Assembly: GCF_015751045.1 (NCBI RefSeq)
Contig: NZ_BNJW01000004.1
Location: 113,968 to 177,967, forward strand
DNA from: Enterococcus lactis
GTDB lineage: Bacteria; Bacillota; Bacilli; Lactobacillales; Enterococcaceae
Length of the DNA stretch: 64,000 bases
Reading direction: 5' to 3'
The first letter of the stretch is position 1. Each line of letters opens with the position of its first letter. The notes beneath the pieces were generated by a model. That model worked only from the letters and a program-made list of their open reading frames with translations, searched no databases and had not been told where the DNA came from. Of this stretch, positions 1-7,702 are shown piece by piece. The position numbers were made by a program, and so were the translations under genes.

Positions 1-2
1 AT

Positions 3-1058
3 TTTTATGGTATCCAATTCCATGCAGAAGTACGTCATTCCGAATACGGAATCGAATTGTTGCGCCACTTTGCCTTTGATGTTTGCCACTGTGAAGGTAA
101 CTGGACAATGGATAACTTTATCGATATGCAAGTAGAAAAAATCCGTGAACAAGTTGGTGACAAAAAAGTCTTGCTTGGTCTCTCAGGCGGCGTTGATTCT
201 AGTGTCGTTGGGGTTCTTTTACAAAAAGCGATTGGTGACCAATTGACATCTATCTTCGTTGACCATGGTCTGCTACGCAAAGGCGAAGCGGAACAAGTAA
301 TGGAAAGTCTAGGCGGAAAATTCGGCTTGAACATCATCAAAGTCGATGCAAGAGATCGCTTCTTAGACAAGTTGAAAGGTGTATCTGACCCAGAACAAAA
401 ACGTAAAATCATTGGGAATGAATTCGTATATGTTTTTGATGACGAAGCAACAAAACTTGCTGGTGAAGAAGGCGTCTCTTTCTTAGCACAAGGAACGTTG
501 TATACTGACGTTATCGAATCTGGTACAGAAACAGCACAAACGATCAAATCTCACCATAATGTAGGTGGACTGCCAGAAGATATGCAATTTGAATTGATCG
601 AACCATTAAACACACTATTCAAAGACGAAGTCCGTGAATTAGGTACTCAATTAGGCATGCCTGATTCAATCGTTTGGCGTCAGCCATTCCCTGGCCCTGG
701 TCTTGGTATTCGTGTTCTTGGCGAAATCACTGAAGACAAGCTAGAAATCGTACGCGAATCTGATGCTATCTTGCGCGAAGAAATCGCAGCTGCTGGACTT
801 GACCGTGATATCTGGCAATATTTCACTGTTCTTCCAGGAATCCGCTCTGTCGGTGTTATGGGTGACGGACGTACTTACGACTACACAGTCGGTATCCGTG
901 CGGTGACTTCAATCGACGGAATGACAGCTGACTTTGCCCGTATCCCATGGGAAGTCTTGCAAAAAATCTCTGTACGTATCGTAAACGAAGTAGCCCATGT
1001 CAACCGTATTGTGTATGACATCACTTCTAAACCACCAGCAACAGTGGAGTGGGAATAA
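3..1058 (+). CDS. guaA: GMP synthase (glutamine-hydrolysing), C-terminal part, truncated by the window edge
   Basis: GuaA converts XMP to GMP with ATP and glutamine, the last step of guanine nucleotide synthesis in the cytoplasm. The reading frame is open from base 3, so the gene starts outside the window. The first residues ([16 protein letters not shown]) are the end of the class I glutamine amidotransferase domain with its catalytic His and Glu; the usual Pro after His is Ala here. The ATP-pyrophosphatase P-loop SGGVDSS follows near 184-204, and the C-terminal dimerisation domain ends in KPPATVEWE, as is normal. The last 12 bases, including the stop codon, are repeated at 7260-7271, so this 3' end appears to be the attachment site of an integrated element. 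The protein end is intact despite the insertion. Confidence 0.97.
   Translation, partial: FYGIQFHAEVRHSEYGIELLRHFAFDVCHCEGNWTMDNFIDMQVEKIREQVGDKKVLLGLSGGVDSSVVGVLLQKAIGDQLTSIFVDHGLLRKGEAEQVMESLGGKFGLNIIKVDARDRFLDKLKGVSDPEQKRKIIGNEFVYVFDDEATKLAGEEGVSFLAQGTLYTDVIESGTETAQTIKSHHNVGGLPEDMQFELIEPLNTLFKDEVRELGTQLGMPDSIVWRQPFPGPGLGIRVLGEITEDKLEIVRESDAILREEIAAAGLDRDIWQYFTVLPGIRSVGVMGDGRTYDYTVGIRAVTSIDGMTADFARIPWEVLQKISVRIVNEVAHVNRIVYDITSKPPATVEWE
1047..1058 (+). repeat. Putative attL core (12-bp direct repeat, copy 1)
   Basis: GAGTGGGAATAA, the final codons and stop of guaA. An identical copy lies at 7260-7271 in the same orientation. Because the copy inside guaA restores the normal stop, integration leaves the protein unchanged. 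Confidence 0.75.
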
Positions 1059-1060
1059 GA

Positions 1061-1110
1061 AACAACACGCTAGAAAGCCTATGTTATAGGATTTCTAGCG
1101 TGTTTCTTTT
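1061..1110. terminator. Terminator shared by guaA and the integrase remnant
   Basis: A 12-bp perfect stem (ACACGCTAGAAA, 1065-1076, with its complement at 1092-1103) with a 15-nt loop, followed by a T-rich tract. It lies just inside the element, so it arrived with the insertion and now ends guaA transcription. The stop codon of the integrase remnant falls in the right arm (1095-1097), so the hairpin may act in both directions. Confidence 0.8.
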
Positions 1111-1857
1111 GGGGTGGTCACATTTTGGTCACACTTGTGTTCGTTGTTCCTTTTTTTATCTGTCGTAAATTGATTCTTAGTTTCAGGTGTCAGATTGCTT
1201 TTAGAAAAATTAATTTGGATAGATCCAGTCAAATCATTCGCTATCTCTCTCAATGAATTGGGATACAAATGACCATAAGTTCCTAAAGTCGTTTGTACAT
1301 CAGCATGCCCTAGTCTCTCCTTAATTCGAAGTGCATCCTTTCGCTGTGATATAAGCAAAGAAGCATGACTATGTCTAACCCATGTATGCGGATTATATGA
1401 ACACCAGCAATCGTTGCATGTCTTCTCATAATATGACGGATTGTATATTTCTGAGTAGGTATTCCATTATAAGAAAGTACAAACGACATGCCTCCTATTG
1501 AATCTTGACGCTCCTTCCAATCTTTTAAAAAGGTAATTGTATCGTCGTCTTGTTCGGTTGTACGAATACTAGAAGCTGTTTTGGGTTCTACAAACTCATA
1601 GGTTTTGGCATTCTTATAATAGAGTGGTTTATTCACACGCAAGTTTTTATTTTCAAAATCAATATCTTTCCAACTTAATGCAGTGGCTTCTCCCAAACGC
1701 ATACCGGTCATAAAAAGTAACCAAATACAAATAAAACCACAATGTTGGTACAAATCATCAATATAAAAAGTTGAAATAACTTTTTCAAATTCTTCTTTTG
1801 TCCAAAAATCAACTGTAGTTTTCTTTTTCTTCACATTTCCAATAACTTTTGCAGGAT
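1095..1857 (-). pseudogene. int: Tyrosine recombinase (phage/ICE integrase), frameshifted and missing its N-terminus
   Basis: Two overlapping frames together give the catalytic domain of a tyrosine integrase. The upstream part (from about 1834) has TGMRLGEATAL, with the first catalytic Arg, and IRIHGL. The downstream part has LRIKERLGHADVQTTL and TYGHLYP, with the late His and the nucleophilic Tyr. The join is broken near 1370-1376: one missing base turns the expected HGLRHSHASLL into HGLDIVML. The frame continues upstream as NPAKVIGNV and then hits a TGA near 1870. The arm-binding and core-binding domains, about 150 residues of a usual 380-400, are absent. It is the remnant of the enzyme that would have integrated this element at guaA and should be inactive. 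Confidence 0.9.
1116..1133. repeat. Paired GGTCACA motifs, possible integrase arm-type sites (left)
   Basis: GGTCACA occurs at 1116-1122 and 1127-1133 with an 11-bp period. A matching pair lies at 7149-7167, near the other end of the element and in the same orientation. The left pair is also the coding sequence for the integrase tail. Paired short direct repeats inside both ends are typical of arm-type sites bound by the integrase N-terminal domain; that role is inferred. Confidence 0.5.
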
Positions 1858-1896
1858 TTTTTCAAGTAGTCCCAAAACCACTGCTTGGTCTAATGA

Positions 1897-2343
1897 CATC
1901 TGAAAAATCCCATATATGTTTCTTACATGTGTGAAAGAAGAAATTTCACTGAAATGCATGAAATTGTTCATCTTTATAAAGATATTCCTTATGTGAGAGA
2001 AGGACATACATTTTCTGATATGATTTCAGAAAATGGTTATTTATCAGAAGACTTGCCTAAAGAATATCGCGCTAATGTTGGAGCTAGTATCTTAATGGCA
2101 AATGACTCAGCTTTAAAATATGCGCTCTATCGATTCTCTTCTTTTGAAGAAGTAGCAAAATATTTTTTCATGAGTAAATCAGCCTTATTCAACCGATTAA
2201 CAGAGTATTTAATTTTTAATAAAAATTGCCATCCCGATTATGCTCGAAGCTTAATAAACAATTATAGATACAGAAATAACAAAGAATTTTTTAGTATATT
2301 CTATCAACATAATGCTTATTTTAATACCTTACTAACTAAATGA
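1897..2343 (+). pseudogene. ImmA/IrrE-type (M78) metallopeptidase fragment
   Basis: The first recognisable ATG (1927) opens a 138-residue frame beginning MCERRNFTEMHEIVHLYKD. HEIVH fits the HExxH zinc motif, and RRNFT just before it is common in the M78 family. The roughly 60 residues normally found before this motif are missing, and the frame is closed upstream at 1894-1896, so the gene is truncated at its 5' end, next to the broken 5' end of the integrase. ImmA-like peptidases cleave phage and ICE repressors and usually lie close to int, which fits a collapsed lysogeny module. The 3' end overlaps the converging endonuclease gene by 12 bp. The family call is fairly secure; activity is doubtful. 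Confidence 0.6.
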
Positions 2344-3078
2344 CTTTTCTGTATACTTACATTCAGGATACATAGTACAAGCTCTAAAATAACTATGGTT
2401 GCTCTCACTCCATTTATCTACAATAAAGCCAGATTCACATTTTGGACATTTGACAACTTTTTCAGGTAAACTTTTTAAAAAAATATCTTTTTCTATAGTT
2501 TTTGGGATCAAGTTATTCAATAGCTGTAACAATCCATATCTATCATACCATTCAATATTTTGTGCCTTTTCATTCTTTTCTATTTCCATGTATACATATG
2601 GATTAAATAAGGAAGTAGTGATAAATAGTTTATTTGTCCAACCTTTATCTGAAATTCCAGAATAATGTTTGATATAGTCTACTGTAATAATTTTCGGGGC
2701 TTTAGTATTTAAACGGTAATGTTTTGCTTGTACTGCAATACATTCATCATCTTTTTTTATAATTAAATCTATATTGTTGTCTCCTGTATATACATATCTA
2801 TCATTTTGATATTCTTTTTTTGTTACTTCAACTTCATAATTAGCTAATCGAAAAACAGCTGCTAAAAATTGTTCAAAATAATCTCCCTGCTGTCTCCAAC
2901 CAGTTTTACCTACGGAAAACTCTTTATCCATATTATTTAAAAAATCTATCACTATGGTTTCATCATCACTTTGTACAAAAGATAACCCTTTTACTTCACG
3001 ATACTTTTTAGATAAAACTTCTTTTGAATTTATTTCTTATTTCTTATGTGTAACTTTTTGTAAAAAACTTTTAAGCAT
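2332..3078 (-). pseudogene. Mrr-like restriction endonuclease with topoisomerase-type zinc finger, 5' end interrupted by a stop
   Basis: The main open part (206 codons from a GTG at 2952) holds a PD-(D/E)xK-type core, NNIDLIIKKDDECIAVQAKHY, in which Asp and the Gln-Ala-Lys triad fit Mrr-family endonucleases. It ends in a four-cysteine zinc ribbon (CPKCESGF, then ACTMYPECKYT), the type found at the C-terminus of topoisomerase I and of many Mrr-like enzymes. That GTG has no ribosome-binding site. A well-placed ATG at 3078 (site AGGAG nearby) reads MLKSFLQKVTHKK, meets a TAA at 3039-3037, and continues in the same frame into the main part. The likely history is a nonsense mutation near codon 14; a shorter protein from an internal start is possible. 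Confidence 0.65.
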
Positions 3079-3320
3079 AAGCACTACTCCTAATAAATAA
3101 TTTGTTTCACAATATATAATTATAATAACTCTAAACAAGTATTATTTATATATTTCATAAAAAATTTTTTACAAAAAGTCCAGATTCACTAGGTATATTC
3201 GCATAAGAAAATCATTTTACAAATCAATTTTTGTATTAAATTTCATTGTTTTTTTACTTTTCTTTTTAATGGCAAAATATTACAGAAATTATAATTACAT
3301 ACGTGACCATTTTACTTATC
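3079..3320. other. AT-rich gene-free spacer inside the element
   Basis: About 240 bp between the endonuclease start and the rib operon terminator. It is very AT-rich and includes the ribosome-binding site (AGGAG, read on the minus strand) just upstream of 3078. I see no open frame, RNA gene or clear promoter in it. Confidence 0.5.
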
Positions 3321-3351
3321 AAAAATACCTGTCAGGATAATCCTTGACAGG
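3321..3351 (-). terminator. Rib operon terminator
   Basis: Read on the minus strand, CCTGTCA pairs with TGACAGG around a 10-nt loop and is followed by TATTTTT. It lies about 95 bp after the ribH stop codon. Confidence 0.75.
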
Positions 3352-3446
3352 CACTTTTGATATTAATAACTGCGTTTGTTGTATTCAGTAAACTGAAGGT
3401 TTATATTTTCGCAGTAAACTCGTCATACTCTAAAAATTAGGAATTT

Positions 3447-3908
3447 TCAAATTTGTTGTGAAAGAGAGATCATTTCAATTAACCCTTGAGCAGCTTCACT
3501 ACCTTTATTCCCTGCTTTCGTCCCTGCTCTTTCAATTGCTTGCTCAATGGATTCTGTGGTTAATACACCGAACATCACGGGAATATCGGATTCTAGGTTA
3601 ATATGTGCGACTCCTTTTGCTACCTCATTGGAAACTAATTCATAATGAGTAGTTGCGCCTCTGATCACTGTCCCCAACGTAATCAACCCATCATAACTAT
3701 CCTTTTTGCTGAGTTTTTTGGTAATAAAAGGAATTTCAAAGGCTCCTGGTACCCAATATATATCAATTTGTTCTTCTTTAACGCCGTGTCTTTTTAAATT
3801 ATCCAATGCTCCTTGCAATAATTTTTGATTGATAAATTCATTAAATCGCGCGACTACAATTCCTATTCGAAGATCCCTTGGAGAATAATTTCCTTCATAA
3901 ATTGTCAT
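3447..3908 (-). CDS. ribH: 6,7-dimethyl-8-ribityllumazine synthase
   Basis: RibH condenses 5-amino-6-ribitylamino-uracil with 3,4-dihydroxy-2-butanone 4-phosphate to give lumazine, the riboflavin precursor. The 153-residue length is normal. Family motifs are clear: [10 protein letters not shown] near the N-terminus, VPGAFEIPF, and [14 protein letters not shown], which contains the catalytic His. It is the last gene of the rib operon and starts 18 bp after ribBA with a good ribosome-binding site (AGGAGC). The protein normally forms a 60-subunit shell or pentamers. Nothing suggests damage. Confidence 0.97.
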   Translation of the reverse strand: MTIYEGNYSPRDLRIGIVVARFNEFINQKLLQGALDNLKRHGVKEEQIDIYWVPGAFEIPFITKKLSKKDSYDGLITLGTVIRGATTHYELVSNEVAKGVAHINLESDIPVMFGVLTTESIEQAIERAGTKAGNKGSEAAQGLIEMISLSQQI

Positions 3909-3926
3909 TTTCTTGCTCCTTTATTT

Positions 3927-5102
3927 TTATACTGATAAGTAATGGTGGAACTTATCTCTTTTTGTTTTTAAATAGGCTTGGTTTTCCTTTTGTGGAACGG
4001 TTTCAATGGGTACCCTATCGACAATCGTAATTCCATCCTGTTGTAGCTCTGTTACTTTATCGGGATTGTTTGTAAGTAATCGAATGGACGTTGCACCAAT
4101 TGATTTTAAAATATCTGCTGCAAAGTGATAATCTCGTTCATCCGGAGCAAACCCCAATTCAATATTTGCTTCATAAGTATCAAGTCCTTGTTCTTGTAAT
4201 TGATAAGCTTTTAGCTTATTCCTCAATCCAATCCCACGACCTTCTTGACGAAGATAAAGAATAGCCCCAGTCCCCTCTTTCTCAATCATTCTCATCGCTT
4301 CATGTAACTGTTCACCACAATCGCAACGATGAGACCCGAAGACATCACCGGTTAAACATTCTGAATGAACTCGGACTAATGTAGGAGATTGACTATTTTG
4401 AATATCTCCTTTTGTTAACAATAAATGCTCCCGCTTTTCTCCATCTTCATAAATCGTCAATTTGAAATCACCATAATCTGTCGGTAAGTTTACTGTTATA
4501 TGACTACTTTCTTCTAAAAATTTTACCAACTCATCAATAGTAATTAAGGGTAACTGCCATTTTTCAGATAAACGGGTCAGGTCTTTCATCCTTGCCATCG
4601 TTCCATCCTCTTTTAGGATCTCGCAAATATAAGCAGCCTCTACGCTATTAGCTAATTTCGCTAAATCAATCGCAGCTTCAGTGTGTCCTCGACGTACAAG
4701 CGTTCCGCCCTCTACACTAATCAAAGGGAAAATATGTCCTGGTCTAAGAAAATCATTTGATTTCGAATGAGGATCAGCCAATGCTTGAATGGAAGTTGCT
4801 CGATCAAATGCGGAAATACCAGTCTTCGTATGTTTATGATCCACACTAATCGTAAAAGCTGTACCAAACGCATCCGTATTATGAGCTGTCATTTCTCCTA
4901 AAGACAAGCGTTGCGCAATGCTCTTAGATAGTGGCGCACAGATTAATCCTCGACCAAACTTTGTCATAAAATTGACCGCCTCAGGTGTCACATATTCGGC
5001 TAAACCAACCAGATCTCCTTCTGATTCTCTATCTTCATCATCAGCTACAATGATTAGCCCACCCTTTTTCAGGGTCTTTATTGCTTCAGTAATATTACTC
5101 AT
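3927..5102 (-). CDS. ribBA: Bifunctional 3,4-dihydroxy-2-butanone-4-phosphate synthase / GTP cyclohydrolase II
   Basis: This fusion supplies both starting compounds of riboflavin synthesis. The N-terminal half (about residues 1-200) makes dihydroxybutanone phosphate from ribulose 5-phosphate and has the acidic loop DDEDRESEGDL and the motif RRGHTEAAIDL. The C-terminal half opens GTP; its zinc site is CLTGDVFGSHRCDCGEQ, and the catalytic region LRQEGRGIGLRNK follows. The 391-residue length is normal for the fusion. Its ATG overlaps the ribE stop codon (ATGA), implying translational coupling. Both halves look complete, so the enzyme should be active. Confidence 0.97.
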   Translation of the reverse strand: MSNITEAIKTLKKGGLIIVADDEDRESEGDLVGLAEYVTPEAVNFMTKFGRGLICAPLSKSIAQRLSLGEMTAHNTDAFGTAFTISVDHKHTKTGISAFDRATSIQALADPHSKSNDFLRPGHIFPLISVEGGTLVRRGHTEAAIDLAKLANSVEAAYICEILKEDGTMARMKDLTRLSEKWQLPLITIDELVKFLEESSHITVNLPTDYGDFKLTIYEDGEKREHLLLTKGDIQNSQSPTLVRVHSECLTGDVFGSHRCDCGEQLHEAMRMIEKEGTGAILYLRQEGRGIGLRNKLKAYQLQEQGLDTYEANIELGFAPDERDYHFAADILKSIGATSIRLLTNNPDKVTELQQDGITIVDRVPIETVPQKENQAYLKTKRDKFHHYLSV

Positions 5103-5719
5103 AGTAAGTCCTTCTCCTTATACATTTCAAATTTATTTCTCTGTGCCTTTACATATTTTCCAACCATATCCGTTTCTATATTCACAAAATGTCCTACACT
5201 TAAATTTCCCAGATTTGTCAAGGATTTGGAATGTGGAATCAGACTAACTGAAAAGCTTGCTGTTGTTGTTTCCGTCACTGTTAAACTTACTCCATTAATT
5301 GCAATTGATCCTTGTGGAATGATTTCACCTGCATATTTGGTTGGATAAGCAAACGTCAAAACTAATGCATTTTGATTCTCTACTTTCTTAATCAACCTTG
5401 TAACAGTATCAATATGTCCCGCAACAAAATGTCCTTCAAAACGTTGCATCATCAAAACTGCTCGTTCTAAATTGACTCTATCGCCCACTTTTACGGTGGA
5501 AAAAGTGGTCCGTTGAAAAGTTTCAGGCATTATTTCAGCTTTAAAAAATGTACTTGAAACCTCAATAGCAGTTAAACATACCCCATTGACTGCCATACTA
5601 TCACCAATGTTGTAATCACTTAGTATACTGTTGGAAGCCTGAAAAGTGAGTTGGATCATTTGCTGGTTTCGTCTAATTTCTTTGACTATTCCTTGTTCGG
5701 CGATTAATCCTGTGAACAT
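5099..5719 (-). CDS. ribE: Riboflavin synthase alpha chain
   Basis: Riboflavin synthase converts two lumazine molecules to riboflavin and ribitylamino-uracil. The 206-residue protein begins MFTGLIAEQG, the canonical start. It has the two similar barrel halves, each with a V(N/S)G-type signature: MAVNGVCLTA in the first and IAINGVSLTV in the second. The start overlaps the ribD stop by 16 bp and has a purine-rich site (GAGGGGGAAA). The gene is the second in the operon and is also called ribC in some species. Confidence 0.96.
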   Translation of the reverse strand: MFTGLIAEQGIVKEIRRNQQMIQLTFQASNSILSDYNIGDSMAVNGVCLTAIEVSSTFFKAEIMPETFQRTTFSTVKVGDRVNLERAVLMMQRFEGHFVAGHIDTVTRLIKKVENQNALVLTFAYPTKYAGEIIPQGSIAINGVSLTVTETTTASFSVSLIPHSKSLTNLGNLSVGHFVNIETDMVGKYVKAQRNKFEMYKEKDLL

Positions 5720-6777
5720 TGCTTTCGTTTCCCCCTCACTCGAATGTCTTCTCCAAGCTGTTCAACTTCCAAAAATTCTAATTGCTGGTCTTTAGAGACT
5801 AAACGTTCACTATGAAAGGACATCGGACTTGTTCCCCCAAAAAGTTTGGGCGCAATATAACTGATGACTTCGTCCCAGAGACTTTCTGCTAAAAAAGCAT
5901 CATGGATTTTCGCTCCTCCTTCTACGTACAACGACTGAACACCTTTCTTTCTCATGGTCTCAATAAAGAAGGCAAAAGAAAACTTAGGTGTATAAAAAAT
6001 TGTTACATGGGGGAATATTTCCTTTAGCTCATGATTTTCCGTAAATATCCAAACCGGACTTGTTGTCTTTTGAAAAAGATTGAGTTCAGGACTTTTAAGA
6101 ATCCGCCCTCTACGATCCAAAACGATGCGCACTGGCGGGAAAATATTTTCAGCATCAGGCAACAAATGAGGGTTATCAACTAGAACAGTTTCGCTCCCCA
6201 CCACGATTCCTTGGTATTCTCCTCGCTCTTTCCGTACTCTTGAAATTGCCTTTGGGCTTGTTATTGAGTGCCGAGAACCTTTCTTTATAGAAATCTTCCC
6301 ATCTAGTGTAACGGCTTGTTTTAGTGTGATATAGGGACGATCCATTTCAAAAAAGTGGTTATAAAAAGGATTCAGTGCTCTACATTTCTCTTCTTCCACA
6401 CCTACAATTACTTTGATTCTATGCTTTTGTAGAAATTCTCTGCCTTTTCCTGCCACTAAAGGATTCGGATCAAGCTGACCTATGACTACTGTTGTGATAC
6501 CAGACTGAACAATGGCTTGCGTACAAGGTGGCTGTTTTCCTTGGTGGTTACAAGGTTCTAAAGTAACATATAAAGTTGAATTAAACAGTTCTTCGGGGGA
6601 ACTACAATTTTGAATAGCATTTACTTCAGCGTGGGACTCGCCATAATGTAAATGGGCACCTAGTGAGATTAGCTTTCCTTCTTTTACAATTGCTGCTCCA
6701 ACTAATGGATTGGTAAAGGTATTTCCCTTTCCTTTTTTTGCTTCTGCAATCGCAGCTAGCATGAAAGACTGGTGCAT
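5704..6777 (-). CDS. ribD: Bifunctional pyrimidine deaminase / reductase
   Basis: RibD carries out the deamination and side-chain reduction steps after GTP opening. The N-terminal deaminase domain has the zinc-binding HAEVNAI and the pair PCNHQGKQPPC. The C-terminal reductase domain has TLKQAVTLDGKI and the late VEGGAKIHDAFL. The ATG at 6777 (MHQSFMLAAIAEA) is chosen because GGGGGA lies just upstream and it matches the family's usual start; an in-frame ATG 45 bp earlier would lie in the riboswitch terminator. It gives 357 residues, a normal length. It is the first gene of the operon and is directly controlled by the FMN riboswitch. Confidence 0.96.
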   Translation of the reverse strand: MHQSFMLAAIAEAKKGKGNTFTNPLVGAAIVKEGKLISLGAHLHYGESHAEVNAIQNCSSPEELFNSTLYVTLEPCNHQGKQPPCTQAIVQSGITTVVIGQLDPNPLVAGKGREFLQKHRIKVIVGVEEEKCRALNPFYNHFFEMDRPYITLKQAVTLDGKISIKKGSRHSITSPKAISRVRKERGEYQGIVVGSETVLVDNPHLLPDAENIFPPVRIVLDRRGRILKSPELNLFQKTTSPVWIFTENHELKEIFPHVTIFYTPKFSFAFFIETMRKKGVQSLYVEGGAKIHDAFLAESLWDEVISYIAPKLFGGTSPMSFHSERLVSKDQQLEFLEVEQLGEDIRVRGKRKQCSQD

Positions 6778-6796
6778 ATAAATTCCCCCTTTCAAC

Positions 6797-6827
6797 AAAA
6801 AAAGCCCTGCGAATTTAATCACAGGGC
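6797..6827 (-). terminator. Riboswitch-controlled intrinsic terminator before ribD
   Basis: On the minus strand GCCCTG (6827-6822) pairs with CAGGGC (6809-6804) around a 12-nt loop, followed by seven T. It ends about 20 bp before the ribD start, the usual place for the expression platform of an FMN riboswitch. A second weaker stem (AAGGTCGGTTTTA with a partner) lies between the aptamer and this hairpin. Confidence 0.8.
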
Positions 6828-6890
6828 ATAACTAAACAAACCTAAAGGTAAATCGATTTTAATAAATAAAACCGACCTTCAGTCAACTTT

Positions 6891-7014
6891 TCTTCTCCCA
6901 TCCAGACTTTAACTGTCGGTGCCAGATTTTCACTGGCTCAACCACAAAAATGTGGGTCACGGACTTCGAGTAAACTCGTCACCGTCGGTCGGGAATTACA
7001 CCCTGCCCCGAAGA
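6891..7014 (-). ncRNA. FMN riboswitch (RFN element)
   Basis: Read on the minus strand the aptamer begins CTTCGGGGCAGGGTG and AATTCCCGACCGACGGTGA, continues through GACCCACA, and ends CCGACAGT and GTCTGGATGGGAGAAG. These are the conserved blocks of the RFN element in the right order and spacing. It binds flavin mononucleotide and, with the terminator downstream, should stop transcription of the rib genes when FMN is plentiful. The aptamer appears complete, so the operon on the element should still be regulated. Confidence 0.97.
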
Positions 7015-7032
7015 AATATTCAATTCGTTTAG

Positions 7033-7061
7033 AGTATATTCTTAAAGCTCAAGTGTGTCAA
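7033..7061 (-). promoter_or_regulatory. Rib operon promoter
   Basis: Read on the minus strand: -35 TTGACA (7061-7056), 17-bp spacer, -10 TATACT (7038-7033). This is close to the sigma-A consensus and lies just upstream of the FMN aptamer. Confidence 0.85.
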
Positions 7062-7148
7062 CCTAAAATAAAATGGAGTATAAACACCCGCATTTAATCA
7101 AGGTTATTCGCATGAATAGAATAATATATCCAAAAAAGAGACGTTTAT

Positions 7149-7167
7149 GGTCACACTTTTGGTCACA
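7149..7167. repeat. Paired GGTCACA motifs, possible integrase arm-type sites (right)
   Basis: GGTCACA at 7149-7155 and 7161-7167, 12-bp period, same orientation as the pair at 1116-1133. It lies about 93 bp inside the right copy of the att-like repeat; the left pair lies about 58 bp inside its copy. Confidence 0.5.
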
Positions 7168-7259
7168 GTTTAATTCAATTCAAATCTAATCACGCTAGCT
7201 ATACCGTTAAAAATCCCAACAAATCAGTGTTGAATTTTCTTACTTCCTAATAGGCTATT

Positions 7260-7271
7260 GAGTGGGAATAA
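7260..7271 (+). repeat. Putative attR core (12-bp direct repeat, copy 2)
   Basis: GAGTGGGAATAA, identical to the last 12 bases of guaA at 1047-1058. The bases that follow lead straight into a terminator hairpin, as expected if they were once directly downstream of guaA. Confidence 0.75.
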
Positions 7272-7284
7272 ACAAAAATAATTG

Positions 7285-7335
7285 AAAATAGCCGAAAAAC
7301 GTTTTTTAACAACGTTTTTCGGCTATTTTTTTATT
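7285..7335. terminator. Displaced ancestral guaA terminator
   Basis: A 19-bp perfect stem (7285-7303 with 7311-7329), 7-nt loop and a following T tract. It lies 14 bp after the right att-like repeat and so was probably the guaA terminator before the element inserted. It can also serve the converging small gene at 7350-7466. Confidence 0.85.
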
Positions 7336-7349
7336 AAGTTTCCTTCTTC

Positions 7350-7466
7350 TTACCTTTTTCCACTATTTCGTTTCACATCTTTGATGATTTTCAACGCACG
7401 TTTTCGTGTTTTGATATTTGGGCTTTTCAAACGGCGATACGCACTTGAGATATCTGTTTTTTCCAT
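7350..7466 (-). CDS. 38-residue basic protein, putative metal homeostasis protein
   Basis: A short frame reads MEKTDISSAYRRLKSPNIKT then RKRALKIIKDVKRNSGKR. I recognise this as like the small basic proteins annotated 'putative metal homeostasis protein' in enterococci and lactobacilli, but this is from memory and not checked. The start has GAAAG upstream on the minus strand, a modest ribosome-binding site. A near-consensus Zur-box palindrome is centred about 58 bp upstream of the start, which supports a link to zinc limitation. It converges on the displaced guaA terminator. The molecular function is unknown; with so many Lys and Arg residues, RNA or ribosome binding is possible. Confidence 0.65.
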   Translation of the reverse strand: MEKTDISSAYRRLKSPNIKTRKRALKIIKDVKRNSGKR

Positions 7467-7508
7467 ATAGACGACCCACTTTCTTCTTTGATTGTAGTCA
7501 TGTTAAAG

Positions 7509-7539
7509 AATACAAATCGGAATAATTACGATTTGTATT
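7509..7539. promoter_or_regulatory. Zur-box-like operator
   Basis: A perfect 11-bp inverted repeat, AATACAAATCG (7509-7519) and CGATTTGTATT (7529-7539). Its core reads TCGGAATAATTACGA, one base from the Gram-positive Zur consensus TCGTAATNATTACGA. Zur is the zinc-dependent repressor of zinc-uptake and zinc-sparing genes. The site is in the promoter region of the 38-residue gene. Confidence 0.65.
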
Positions 7540-7584
7540 TTGAATGGTATCAAATGTTAAAAAGAAAGTCAACCTGCTAAAACG

Positions 7585-7660
7585 AGGCTATGGCAAAAGT
7601 CGTGTCACAATCACTTTTTCCGAATGAATAGTGTTCCAAAAGGTGCTTCTTCGGAAATAA
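7585..7660. repeat. Decayed remnant of the hairpin-unit repeat family
   Basis: GGCAAAAGTCGTGTCACAATC, TTTTTCCGAATGAATAGTGTTC and CTTCTTCGGAAATAAG resemble, in order, the terminator-like module and the A-type unit in the arrays elsewhere in the window (for example 36606-36960). The ends are worn, so this is a relic. Confidence 0.5.
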
Positions 7661-7702
7661 GTTTTATTATTACATATGATCTACCAATTATTCTTCCCAC
7701 AT

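Larger units (their letters stand above)
1047..7271. mobile_element. Decayed integrated element in the guaA 3' end carrying a riboflavin operon
   Basis: A 12-bp direct repeat, GAGTGGGAATAA, lies at both ends (1047-1058 and 7260-7271). A tyrosine-integrase remnant is next to the left copy and points toward it, as expected for int beside attL. A perfect hairpin that looks like the original guaA terminator starts 14 bp after the right copy. Between the ends are a truncated M78 peptidase, an interrupted endonuclease gene and an intact rib operon. The 3' end of guaA is a well-known integration site for genomic islands and ICEs in many bacteria. With a broken integrase and no transfer genes, the element is probably fixed in place. 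Its boundaries are inferred from the repeats only. Confidence 0.8.

Noticed and set aside
7282..7470. 62-codon plus-strand frame after the right att-like repeat
   Set aside because: It crosses the displaced guaA terminator and is antisense to the better supported 38-codon gene.
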